Source of the DNA: Chara braunii
Lineage: Eukaryota; Streptophyta; Charophyceae; Charales; Characeae
NCBI GenBank assembly: GCA_003427395.1
Contig: BFEA01000193.1
Span: 853,253 to 874,817 of the forward strand
Direction: 5' to 3'
DNA: 21,565 nucleotides
The stretch's first letter is position 1. Every line of letters starts with the position of its first letter. The translations under genes and the position numbers were made by a program. Under the pieces are notes generated by a model. That model searched no databases, was not told where the DNA came from, and saw only the letters and a program-made list of their open reading frames with translations. Of this stretch, positions 9,060 to 16,514 are shown one piece after another.

Positions 9060-10093
9060 CAGTCAGCGTTTGGCTGGCATAAGTTTTTGAATTGAGGAGC
9101 TGTCGTTATCCGGCTGACGGCAGGCTTTCCAGCAGTCCAAAATTTGGATTTTTTTGCCGTGCTGCTGGTCGCTCCGCGTACGATTGTGCTCTCCTTGGCG
9201 TGCTTCATGGATGACCATCTGCAGATGCGACAAGCTACGTGCCTGCACTGTCTCCGCTTCGGTGTACTTCATGGATGACCTGCACAGCAGGCTGCCACCA
9301 CTACTGCTCATCGCTGTGCTGCTCCTGGTGAGGCTGGTGATTGCCGTGTTCCACTTGTGTTTCCTGGGGCAACTTCCAGGGAGGAAACAGACTAGGCGGT
9401 CGTCGAAGAAGGCGAGGAAGACGGGAGAACCGTCTGATGAACAGCACGCTGGCAACAGGGCCGGGGGGATCTCCACACCAGCGATGTGCTCCCGTGGATG
9501 CTCGCAGGCGCCTCGACGACCCGATGCTGTTCTCTGTTTCATCCACCATCTTGGTGTCGCGCGAGCAAGCACACCAGAACCCAGCACTGCGCACAGTTGG
9601 ACGACGGCCTCCGAAGTCGCTGCGCAGTCAGGGGCGTCAATCACTCTTTGTAAGAGCATCCTTTGCCTGCGCCTCGACAGCTTCGCCTTCCTGCGCGCGG
9701 ACGTTTTCTCCACCTCACAGCATACGACAACAGCCAGCGCCGCCGCTGCGACCACCATCTTTTCCACGGACGTGAGCACAGCATGCCCATCTCCCCGCCC
9801 CCACCCTCCATTGTTGACGAGCTTCGAAAACACGCTGCCTCCACCAACCCTGCCTCCTTGCCGGGCACGTGTTTCCTCAGCGCCCGCGTTCACGCACCAT
9901 GTCGACTGCACTCTCGATGTCTCTGGATGTCCTCCAGGCGAGCACGAATGGCTATGACACAGCGGATGACTTCGCCCACTCCACCTTGCGCTCCAAGCTG
10001 CCGCGCGCCGTAGGTGAAGGAGCCGAGACGAGGAAAACGAGCTATACACTGCCCCGCTCCTGTGCCGCCTGGCTGTCCTCACTCGCCGGAATT
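9060..10093. other. Unassigned GC-rich block with long open frames on both strands
   Basis: GC content is visibly higher than in the flanks. A minus-strand frame is open from 10151 to a stop at 9063 (362 codons), and a plus-strand frame runs 9154-9957 (267 codons). The minus frame begins inside the A tail and TSD of the next element, so its first ~20 codons are not native. Neither product shows a domain I recognise; both are rich in Ala, Arg, Ser or Pro, as GC-rich noncoding DNA often is. A short direct repeat (CTTCATGGATGACC) lies at 9205 and 9268. It may be a captured or decayed exon, or a GC-rich repeat. Confidence 0.3.
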
Positions 10094-10106
10094 CAAATTT
10101 CAAGTT

Positions 10107-10941
10107 TCTTTTCTTTTTTTTTATAACAAAAATATGACTTATATATTGCAAAAGTCGTAGTTGAGGCCGGGGACCTCACAACTCGACCCGGGGTAACATA
10201 CTGGGGCCAATACCCAGTGCAGGCTCTGCTGGAAACCGGGTCCAGCGTCCCCTATAACAACACAGCCACCTTCCAAAAGGCAAAGAAAGGGAGGAACTAA
10301 TCTAACAAAACGGAAAGAATTACAATACCAGGATAAGCTGCCTACGATCAACCAAACCTACTGCTACAAGCTCTCGAAGCAGAGTAATCTCATCATCTCT
10401 ATCAGGGCTACCCCCTCATCTTTATTGTCCAAACACTGTGAAAAGCCTGAGCTGCCAAGGCGGGTTTCCCACCACGCACCCAACGGATACAACTCAAGTT
10501 TGCTCTTCACCCGGTCTCTCTTATCCCCAGACCAGTAGCATTCCCACTGCCCCTTGACACACTCTCACTGTGAAAAGTGGCACCGCTGCTAGTAGTTCCG
10601 CAAGTTTCACCCTGAACCACTCTGAAATTACTTCCCTCTCTCAGTCCTAAGATGCTGCGGCAAGGCAAGAGGAAAAGAAAGGGAGGAACTAAACTAACAA
10701 AACGGAGAAAATTCCAAGATCAGGATAAGCTGCCTACGAATCAGGGCTACCCTCTCATCCTCACTGGTCAAAACACTGTGAAAAGCCTGAACTGCCAAGG
10801 CGGGTTTCCCACCACGCACCCAATGGATACAACTCAAGTTTGCTCTTCACCCGGTCTCTCTTATCCCCAAACCAGTAGCGTTCCCACTGCCCCTTGACAC
10901 ACTCTCACTGTGCAAAGTGGCCCCGCTGCTAGTAGTTCCAC
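10107..10941 (-). mobile_element. Complete minus-strand retroposon with 13-bp TSD and 5' tandem duplication
   Basis: The 13-bp repeat CAAATTTCAAGTT flanks it at 10094-10106 and 10942-10954. On the minus strand it starts at 10941 and ends with an A-rich tail (T-rich 10107-10122 on plus). Near the tail it carries hairpin I (10201-10217) and hairpin II (10163-10177), the same 3' module as the element near 4815-4955. The 5' two-thirds is a tandem duplication. No RT or other protein is encoded, so it is non-autonomous and probably mobilised by a partner LINE sharing the 3' end. Confidence 0.75.
10275..10941. repeat. Tandem duplication (~280-330 bp units) inside the retroposon
   Basis: Copy 1 is about 10275-10600 and copy 2 about 10668-10940. 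Landmarks: GGGAGGAACTAA at 10289 and 10681, AAAAGCCTGA at 10441 and 10781, CTAGTAGTTCC near 10590 and 10930. Copy 1 has about 52 extra bases near 10345-10396. A ~65-bp linker separates the copies. Most of the aligned sequence is nearly identical. Confidence 0.9.
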
Positions 10942-11103
10942 CAAATTTCAAGTTCCGGACGGGGACATTCCCTCCTTTTAATTTTTTTACTTTTCTAACA
11001 GCTCCCACGTATTCAGACCCTCTGCCTGTGACATGGTGGACATCCGGAACCGAACTGCAGCAGTCCCGTGGCCGTGTATACTCATATATACTCATATGAA
11101 ACT

Positions 11104-11155
11104 GGCCGCAGGAAGGCCCTGAGGATTCGACCTGGGAGCCATTCCCCTAGGCCAG
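11104..11155 (-). mobile_element. Diverged copy of the two-hairpin retroposon 3' end
   Basis: On the minus strand a CTAGGGGAATGGCTCCCAG hairpin (11132-11150) is followed by a B-box-like GGTCGAATCC and a GGCC-rich stretch, the same order as at 10217-10163 and 12240-12182. No long A tail is preserved, so the copy is partial. Confidence 0.45.
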
Positions 11156-11238
11156 GTGGAAGGACCCCTCAAAAAAAACAAAATTTCCCCAACGATTCAT
11201 CCTCGGGGCCCAAGGGCACCTTGAGGAATGTGTAAGGA

Positions 11239-11394
11239 GTGTCTGACGAAGCCCTTTGTCAAGATGCATTCAAAATTTTGGCATATGGCGGGTGGCGCAA
11301 CTAAGCCCCTGCTCAGGCCCTGAGGGGTGTCTAACGATGCCCCCTTTGTCCAGATGCATTCAAAATATTGGCATATGGCAAGTGGTGCAACGAA
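11239..11394. repeat. 88-bp tandem duplication of a half MITE
   Basis: GTGTCT(G/A)ACGA starts at 11239 and 11327, 88 bp apart. Each unit contains GATGCATTCAAAAT followed by a TTGGCATATGGC block and an AAGCCC end. This matches the right half of the MITE at 12478-12726, so the array is built from solo MITE ends. Confidence 0.8.
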
Positions 11395-11530
11395 GCCCTT
11401 ACCCTTTGCAATCATTAGCTGAATCCACTTGCTTTGCAGAGTTGGTGTTGATTCGTTGATCGGACAGAGACAGGGCCTTACTAGGGGCCTCGCCGGACGG
11501 TGCAAAAAACGAAACGAAACTACCTCGAAA

Positions 11531-11548
11531 CTCGCGAGGCCTCGCGAG
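11531..11548. repeat. 18-bp perfect palindrome
   Basis: CTCGCGAGGCCTCGCGAG equals its own reverse complement. It lies about 50 bp inside the left end of the 494-bp TIR element, so it could be a protein-binding site or a hairpin of that element. Confidence 0.85.
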
Positions 11549-11684
11549 GCCGAAAATCACCGTCTCGTTTCGTTGTTACACCACCGCAGCACAGCACATG
11601 GGAAATCGCTCACAGAAACGGCCTGCCAACTGTTGAGGTGCCTGACTTCCGCAAAATTAATGCCCATTTTTTTTCGGAAGGACA

Positions 11685-11787
11685 TCCCTTGGACTGACGT
11701 GCTGCATCCCTTGGACGGACGTGCTGCACTCGCCTGGATTCGCAGCTCCACCAGCAAACGCGTGGATTCGCAGCTCCACCAGCAAAC
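11685..11787. repeat. Two adjacent short tandem duplications (22 bp and 28 bp)
   Basis: TCCCTTGGAC(T/G)GACGTG is repeated at 11685 and 11707 (22-bp period). TGGATTCGCAGCTCCACCAG is repeated at 11735 and 11763 (28-bp period). Both lie inside the 494-bp TIR element. Confidence 0.92.
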
Positions 11788-12100
11788 TTTTGGAGGACCT
11801 ACGACTTCGCGTGATTTACAGGCGGGGACAGCAGAGGCTCATGCTTACACTCGCGAACTTGAACTCTGTCATCAATCGCGAGTTTTCTCTGACAGGATCC
11901 GCGAGGGTGCTGTGCGGCGAAACGTTCACGAAACGAAGTAGGTTTTTTTTTCGTGTAGCGTGCCGTCCAGCGAGCCCCTAGGAGAGATTCTAAATGCATC
12001 TAGACATACTGCTTGTCAGATGCACTCAAAATCTTGGCGGATGGAGAGCAGTGCAACTACGGGAAGGCGCTTAGAGTTTCCAACTTCACATTCATTCACC

Positions 12101-12240
12101 CCTTTTTTTTTTTCTTTTTTTTTTTTGGGGGGGGGGGGGGGGGGGAAGTTTATCATTTCCATTATCAATGTTCAAAACATCGAGGCCGGGAATCCTCACA
12201 AACAACCCGGAAGTTGCTGAGCCCTGGGAGCATTACCCAG
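12101..12240 (-). mobile_element. Third copy of the two-hairpin retroposon 3' end
   Basis: On the minus strand, hairpin I (12224-12240) and hairpin II (12182-12197) are followed by about 35 nt and then by C19 (G run 12127-12145 on plus) and an A-rich tail (12101-12126 on plus). The spacing matches the copies at 4906-4955 and 10163-10217. The homopolymer C before the A tail is unusual. The 5' extent to the right is not defined, and no TSD was found. Confidence 0.55.
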
Positions 12241-12477
12241 TTTCGCTTCAGATCTTTACAGCCTACCTACCAATTCAGTAGCTGTAGCAAAATGTTCAAT
12301 CGAGCCCTCTGCTCTTCGGAAATGACTCCTATAGTACTAACCCTTTTGCTACTAGTTGTCTGAGGGGTCTAAATCGACCTTCTTGGAGCTTGGCTCCCTA
12401 TCTACCTTGCACTCCTTCCACATGTCCCGTTTTCCAACCCAGCACTCAGACTGCCTGCGTGTGCACTGGTAGACTCA

Positions 12478-12726
12478 GGGCCTAGGTTTTTTTTTCTTTT
12501 TTCTTTTTTTTTTTTTTTTTTTTTAGTGTGGTCCGATGGACCACGGATCAGATATTAAACTGATCAGAACAGATACTACACTTCATCTTAGCCAAAAGGC
12601 CGAGAAAGGTATTCAGGGCCTAGATGCGCCACTCGCCATCGGCCAACATTTGGAATGCATCTTAACGTGGAGCTTGGCCTGATGCATTCAAAATCGTGCC
12701 GGATGGCGAGTGCTCCAACTTAGCCC
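12478..12726. mobile_element. MITE (~111 bp before insertion) split by a U2 retrocopy
   Basis: TCA flanks both ends (12475-12477 and 12727-12729). The left end is GGGCCTAG and the right end, reverse complemented, is GGGCTAAG. The arms pair for about 45 bp, with an ACTCGCCATC block and a GATGCATTC block in both. Removing the U2 insertion and its TSD leaves about 111 bp. Half copies lie at 11239-11394 and near 12018-12060. PIF/Harbinger-like by ends and 3-bp TSD. Confidence 0.75.
12486..12612 (-). pseudogene. U2 snRNA retrocopy, 3' truncated, with poly(A) tail and 11-bp TSD
   Basis: On the minus strand, 12612 to 12525 matches the first ~88 nt of U2 snRNA: the exact 5' end ATACC, the branch-site-pairing GTAGTA region, and stem-loop IIa of plant type. 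It stops just before the Sm site and continues into a 38-nt A tail with two G (T-rich 12487-12524 on plus). TCAGGGCCTAG is perfectly duplicated at 12475-12485 and 12613-12623. U2 pairs with the intron branch site in the spliceosome. This copy lacks the Sm site and 3' half, so it cannot form a normal snRNP. Confidence 0.95.
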
Positions 12727-12841
12727 TCAGGTCAGATCCTAGATTGCTTGGTCTTTTCGCAGAGCTCTCGCTCTCTGATCCGAATGAGAGGGATTGGTTC
12801 AACCTCATCATCATTGATGAGATACAGTTGAATATGTAATC

Positions 12842-12860
12842 GTTGATCTTAAACCAGGAG

Positions 12861-12895
<35 letters not shown>

Positions 12896-12930
12896 ATAGA
12901 TGCAAATGTAGTTGTTGACCTTAAACCAGG
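12842..12930. repeat. TATC microsatellite flanked by a 17-bp direct repeat
   Basis: GTTGA(T/C)CTTAAACCAGG occurs at 12842-12858 and 12914-12930. Between them lies a (TATC)n run at 12861-12894. Confidence 0.9.
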
Positions 12931-13095
12931 TGGAACAGAAGAAAAACTGATATCTATATATATTCGTGGATGTTTTGCTGGCTTGTGATGGGGTGTGAAC
13001 CGACAGTCTGTAGAGTTTTCCATCTGGTGTGGGTGAGTGATAGTCTACTTTGATTTTGGTTAAGGTAGATTATCATTTAGTACAGTGTAATCAGT

Positions 13096-13177
13096 GAGGG
13101 GATTCTGCAGACTGTTGAGGGTTCCGCCTCCTGATGAGTCGGTGAAACTCCGACGAAACAGTTTGTCACAGCCCCTC
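13096..13177 (+). ncRNA. Hammerhead ribozyme, type III topology
   Basis: All core bases are present: CUGAUGA at 13131-13137 and GAAA at 13155-13158. Stem II is GUCGG (13138-13142) with CCGAC (13150-13154), 5 bp, loop UGAAACU. Stem I is GAGG (13117-13120) with CCUC (13127-13130), hexaloop. Stem III pairs 13107-13115 with 13158-13166 (mostly Watson-Crick with two or three G-U), and after an internal loop GAGGGG (13096-13101) pairs with CCCCUC (13172-13177). The predicted cleavage is after U13116 in a GUU triplet, allowed by the NUH rule though GUC is commoner. It is open at stem III, hence type III, the form known from plant retrozymes and viroid-like RNAs. Activity is not shown. Confidence 0.85.
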
Positions 13178-13228
13178 GTTTGTTGTCCTTTTCTCTCTCT
13201 CTGCCTACGGTTTACCGGGCAGTTCTGT

Positions 13229-13254
13229 TTGTGACGATATATATATTGTCACAA
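13229..13254. repeat. Inverted repeat hairpin
   Basis: TTTGTGAC and GTCACAAA surround an AT-only-like loop, forming an 8-bp stem. It lies about 50 bp after the hammerhead and overlaps the left copy of the 13242/14444 direct repeat. Confidence 0.7.
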
Positions 13255-13310
13255 AATATCAGAGCGCAAATGCGGAAAAAAAGCAAAAAAGAAGAAAAGA
13301 ATATTGAATT
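13242..13310. repeat. Direct repeat, left copy (bracketing ~1.27 kb)
   Basis: TATATTGTCACAAAATATC, then AGAGCGCAAATGCG and an A-rich run, recurs at 14444-14512. The two copies bracket the degenerate satellite at 13500-14260 and may be terminal repeats of one element. No TSD was found. Confidence 0.7.
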
Positions 13311-13351
13311 CATTTTTTTATCTTCTTCCTTATAACTCCCCCTGTTCAGAA

Positions 13352-13438
13352 CCTCTTGCGTACAAGGCCGCCCACGTGGATGTAGGTTGAGCGGCGGCTG
13401 CCCCCACCCCCGTGTGTCATATTGACCCACTTGCACAC
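13352..13438 (-). repeat. Dispersed 87-bp repeat, copy 2
   Basis: Ungapped partner of 8196-8282, with the minus-strand frame kept open in both. In this copy the frame continues on both sides as part of larger open frames, without recognised domains. Confidence 0.6.
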
Positions 13439-13499
13439 AGCCGAAAGGCAAAGAGGCAAAGAAAAGAGGAAGGGAGCAGCCAAACAAAACAGAACAGGG

Positions 13500-14260
13500 A
13501 GAAACAAACATAAACCAATCCTCGATGACAAGTCCCACATGCAAGCACCGCCCCCACCATCAGGGCCAAACAACGGGACAAGACCAACCAGGATTCAGAA
13601 CACCATTGCCTGCAAACAAACAATCCCAGATAACATACCTTTCGTGCGCGCCAGCTCCAAGAATCCTTTGCGATTGTATTTATTGTTGTTGTTGCAAAAA
13701 TTGGTACCGATTCAAACTGTCAAGTCACCGCTTCGCTGGTCTAAACTAAATTACTGGGACAGCACCGACAACAAGAAAAAACATAAAAGACAATCCTAGA
13801 TGTCGATTCCCACAAAAAAGCACCGCCCCCCGCACAGGCCGAACAACGGGAAACAACCACCTAAAATGCCAAAAAAATAGAAAGAACCCCGGCTGACAAG
13901 TCCCACATGAAATCTCCGCCAAGGGGCTCTAACCGTAAGCCGAACGACGGAACTAAACCAACCGGGGTGCAGACAAGGGTGCCAAAATCACAGANCAAGG
14001 CATAAAAAAGCTCCGGTCCACAGTGTGACAACCAAAAAAAAGGGAAGACAATCCCGGATGACGATTCCCACATACAAGCACCGCCCCGCGCTCAAAGGGC
14101 CGAACAACGGGAAACAACCAGGATGCCAAAAACCCGAATGACTGGTCCCACGCCCATGAGATAGCCCGAACAACGGGACCAGACCAACCGGGATACAGAC
14201 AAGATCACCAAAACAAATTCTACCATAACCATATCCATAATAAAAAAACGGAACCATACA
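13500..14260. repeat. Degenerate satellite-like array (five units)
   Basis: Units begin with GA(T/C)-like TGACnnnTCCCACAT and contain an AAGCACCGCCCC block and a CCGAACAACGGGA block, often followed by ACCAACCGGGAT and CAGACAAG. Starts are near 13524, 13799, 13892, 14057 and 14136. Spacing varies from about 80 to 275 bp because of internal indels. One N lies at 13995. The array is enclosed by the direct repeats at 13242 and 14444. Confidence 0.7.
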
Positions 14261-14443
14261 GTAGGCCCGCAAAACGGAATACCCCAGCAACAGGGAAAAA
14301 AGTAAAGGAAAAGAAGCAAGGAAGGGGGAATGACAAGAAGAAATGTAGAAATTTTTTCTACCATAACAAAAGCATAGCCTGCTAGTACAGGCCCGACGCT
14401 CGCCGCATCATCTGCAAAAGCAGAGAGCTAGCAACGTCGGAGT

Positions 14444-14512
14444 ATATATTGTCACAAAATATCAGAGCGCAAATGCGAAAAAAAAAAAAAGAAAAAAAAA
14501 AAGAAGAATATA
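14444..14512. repeat. Direct repeat, right copy
   Basis: Matches 13242-13310 for about 36 bp, then continues as an A/G-rich tract of different detail. No hammerhead core is present upstream of this copy. Confidence 0.7.
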
Positions 14513-14518
14513 TATATC

Positions 14519-14619
14519 GTCCAAATCGCTTCACCTTGATCCCAACTTACCTGGTCAAAGGAGTATTATATATACTCCTTTGACCAGGTAAGTTGGGATC
14601 AAGGTGAAGCGATTTGGAC
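14519..14619. repeat. Perfect 48-bp-arm palindrome, 5-nt loop
   Basis: The left arm 14519-14566 is the exact reverse complement of the right arm 14572-14619, with TATAT between. Perfect identity implies a recent fold-back or strong constraint. Because of the symmetry, both strands contain CAGGTAAGT, a consensus 5' splice donor; that may be incidental. The transcript would be a 48-bp hairpin. Confidence 0.97.
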
Positions 14620-14700
14620 AAACTAAAATTCAATTGGACAATCATCAAACCGAATTGGTCAGTTCGATTTTCCTATTTAGTACATTATCGGAACCGATTT

Positions 14701-14826
14701 GGACAGCCGATATAGGTTCGGAGAAGTATTGAGCATTTTGGACATATCAGATTCAGGTTGGGAGAAACGATGAGCATTTTGGACATACTGGATATCGGTT
14801 GCGATAAATGATTACCATTTTGGACA
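14701..14826. repeat. ~41-bp degenerate minisatellite
   Basis: GGACA preceded by TTTT or ATTT recurs at 14701, 14740, 14781 and 14822 (spacing 39, 41, 41). The units share a GGTT(G/C)GG-like and a GA(T/G)nA(C/G)CATTTT-like block. Further TTGGACA motifs at 14616 and 14636 suggest the array once extended to the palindrome. Confidence 0.65.
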
Positions 14827-14916
14827 AAATGATTTTAATTTAACAGTTCGGGAGTTAGGCAGATTGATTTAACAAATTACTGTATTGCTGTATCCTGGAT
14901 TGAAAGTTGAAAGTTG

Positions 14917-14965
14917 CATCAAATCTACCTCGTATAATGACCGCGCGTTTTATTCGGGTAAAAAG
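14917..14965. mobile_element. Fragment of the foldback MITE family
   Basis: A GTATAATGACCGCGCGTTTT stretch followed by TATTCGGGTAAAAAG matches the right half of the 104-bp element at 3859-3962. It is truncated on the left. Confidence 0.5.
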
Positions 14966-15083
14966 TAAAAAGGCGGTTAGGATTGATTTCATCGCAACTG
15001 GGACCAAAACATTCTTCGGACAACAACCAAAAAAAAAAAAAAAAAAAAAACACCCGTTCTTCGGCAAGGTCTCTCCTCGCCCA

Positions 15084-15260
15084 CATTCTCTGTTTCTGGC
15101 CCTCGATGAAGCCGAAAACCTACGGTCAAGAGGGAGGAAGAAGGAGATTACCCAGGAGGAGGAAGGAGGAGGAGATAACCGAGGCCCAGATTCTCTGTTT
15201 CTGGCCCTCGATCCAGCTGAAAAATCTACGGTCAAGAACTTCAAGGAGGATGAAGGAGAT
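15084..15260. repeat. 106-bp tandem duplication
   Basis: ATTCTCTGTTTCTGGCCCTC begins at 15084 and 15190, and CTACGGTCAAGA follows in both copies. The second copy ends within the purine-rich tract. Confidence 0.85.
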
Positions 15261-15390
15261 TACCGAGGAGGAGGAAGACGGAGATGACCGAGGATGAAGA
15301 AGGAGATGACAGAGGAGGAAGAAGGAGATTACGGAGGGAAGAAGGAGAGTACCGAGGAGGGAAGAAGGAGAGTACCGAGGCGGCCACCAA
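15118..15390. repeat. Purine-rich GAGGA/GAAGGAGA minisatellite
   Basis: Mostly A and G on the plus strand, with a GAAGGAGA(G/T)TACCGAGGAGG-like motif repeated many times. Long open frames here are low-complexity artefacts. Purine strand asymmetry of this kind can form triplex DNA. Confidence 0.75.
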
Positions 15391-15536
15391 CGCCACGAAC
15401 TCACGCACAGAAGACATATGTCATGTATCGTCATCACGAGCACACAAACTCCCATTGGCAAGAAAACGCGTAAAATTCCAGGGGGGGGACGGTACGGTAC
15501 GGTCAAGTCAAACACAGACTCAACAGGACGTAGTCC

Positions 15537-16050
15537 ATGCAAGGGAAAGCAATGAATAGATTCAATAGTGAAAATAATGACAAGCAGTCACAGCACCACT
15601 CAAATGCAGGAGAGCATGGATGCAATAAAAGAGCATGGAGTACAAAGCTGTCAAAACGTCACATGAATTCACTGAAAGAATACAACATGCTAACACGTGG
15701 GACATGCACCACTCAACAGGAGGAGGTAGTACAGGCAAGGGAAAAAAGAGAAAAAAGAGAAAAGAAAAGAGAAGAAGAAGAAGAAGAAGAAGAAGAAGAA
15801 GAAGAAGAAAAAAGATTCGAGGAGGAGGTAGGACGTGCAAAATCTACCATCAAGACAAGAAGCCAATGTGGCTCAAAGAAGTGGTATATAGACTAAATGC
15901 ATGAAAGTTGTTGATAACCAGACCTGAGTTGAAGTCCCGCGCGATCAGATTAAAAAGAAAAGAAAAAAAAAGAGTAAAACAAAAATCTAAAGGACAAGAG
16001 GAAAAATCTACGGTCACATTAAAAAAAAAAAAAAAAAAAACACCACTGTG
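15537..16050. other. Spacer with (GAA)n microsatellite
   Basis: A (GAA)n run lies at about 15768-15807, with A/G-rich stretches around it and 20 A at 16021-16040. A plus frame (15537-15896) is open but consists of charged low-complexity residues. ACTCAACAGGA-type blocks at about 15518 and 15713 are each followed by a GCAAGGGAAA block, suggesting an old ~196-bp duplication. No gene recognised. Confidence 0.4.
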
Positions 16051-16055
16051 ACAGT

Positions 16056-16510
16056 ATGTTGTCAAGTAGGAAGAATCCGCCGCCGGATACTGAGAGAATT
16101 GCTCAGCTTCGCTTCACAACTTCTACTGAAGTCCCCGGCCTCACTCCATTTGATGTCGAAATGAAACGATTATTTTCAGTTAAAAAAAAAAAAAAGAGAG
16201 AGAGAGAGAGAGAAAGAAAAAAACGGAGTGCAGATAATAGAATGAAATTCAACGGTATACAAAAAAAAACCAAAAAAAAAAAGAAGAAGAAGAAAAGAAG
16301 AAGAAGAAGGAAGAATCCAGGGAAAGTGGAATCGCTCCACAGGAGTCGGACTGAGTGTGTCCTCACTGAAGAGCTATGGGGCTCGCTGTACCACTCATCA
16401 AAATTTAATTTGAAAAAGACAAATACCATGGCAGGTGTATCTGTCATTGATTTTGCGGATGATGCATTGTCCGTCTTTGAAATTTGGTGAGTAGCGAAGC
16501 GAGGGCAAAT
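16056..16510. other. Unassigned spacer with A/G-rich tracts
   Basis: A(n)GA(n) tracts lie at 16181-16222 and 16260-16315. The 144-codon plus frame through them is lysine/arginine low-complexity. Nothing else supported. Confidence 0.35.
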
Positions 16511-16514
16511 CTTA

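Larger units (their letters stand above)
11484..11977. mobile_element. 494-bp TIR element with CTA target-site duplication
   Basis: The left end is GGGGCCTCGCCGGACGG and the right end, reverse complemented, is GGGCTCGCTGGACGG. CTA flanks both ends (11481-11483 and 11978-11980). Termini and TSD are of the same style as the element at 8456-9035. The interior has an 18-bp perfect palindrome, two short tandem duplications and inverted AACGAAAC/GTTTCGTT blocks, but no transposase. It appears inserted in or next to another MITE of the GATGCATTCAAAAT family (11981-12070). Confidence 0.75.

Noticed and set aside
15001-15065. Poly(A)-only insertion with TTCTTCGG on both sides of the A run at 15030-15050
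   Set aside because: The downstream repeat does not abut the A tract, so it is not a clean target-site duplication.
14855-15542. Long frames on both strands through the GAGGA minisatellite
   Set aside because: Purine-rich repeats lack stop codons in several frames, and no domain is present.
15537-15896. 119-codon plus-strand frame with an E/K/R-rich segment as a protein gene
   Set aside because: The charged stretch is a translated (GAA)n microsatellite, and the rest has no domain or start context.
16056-16490. 144-codon lysine-rich frame as a nuclear protein
   Set aside because: It is a translation of A/G-rich low-complexity DNA, with equal open frames on the other strand.
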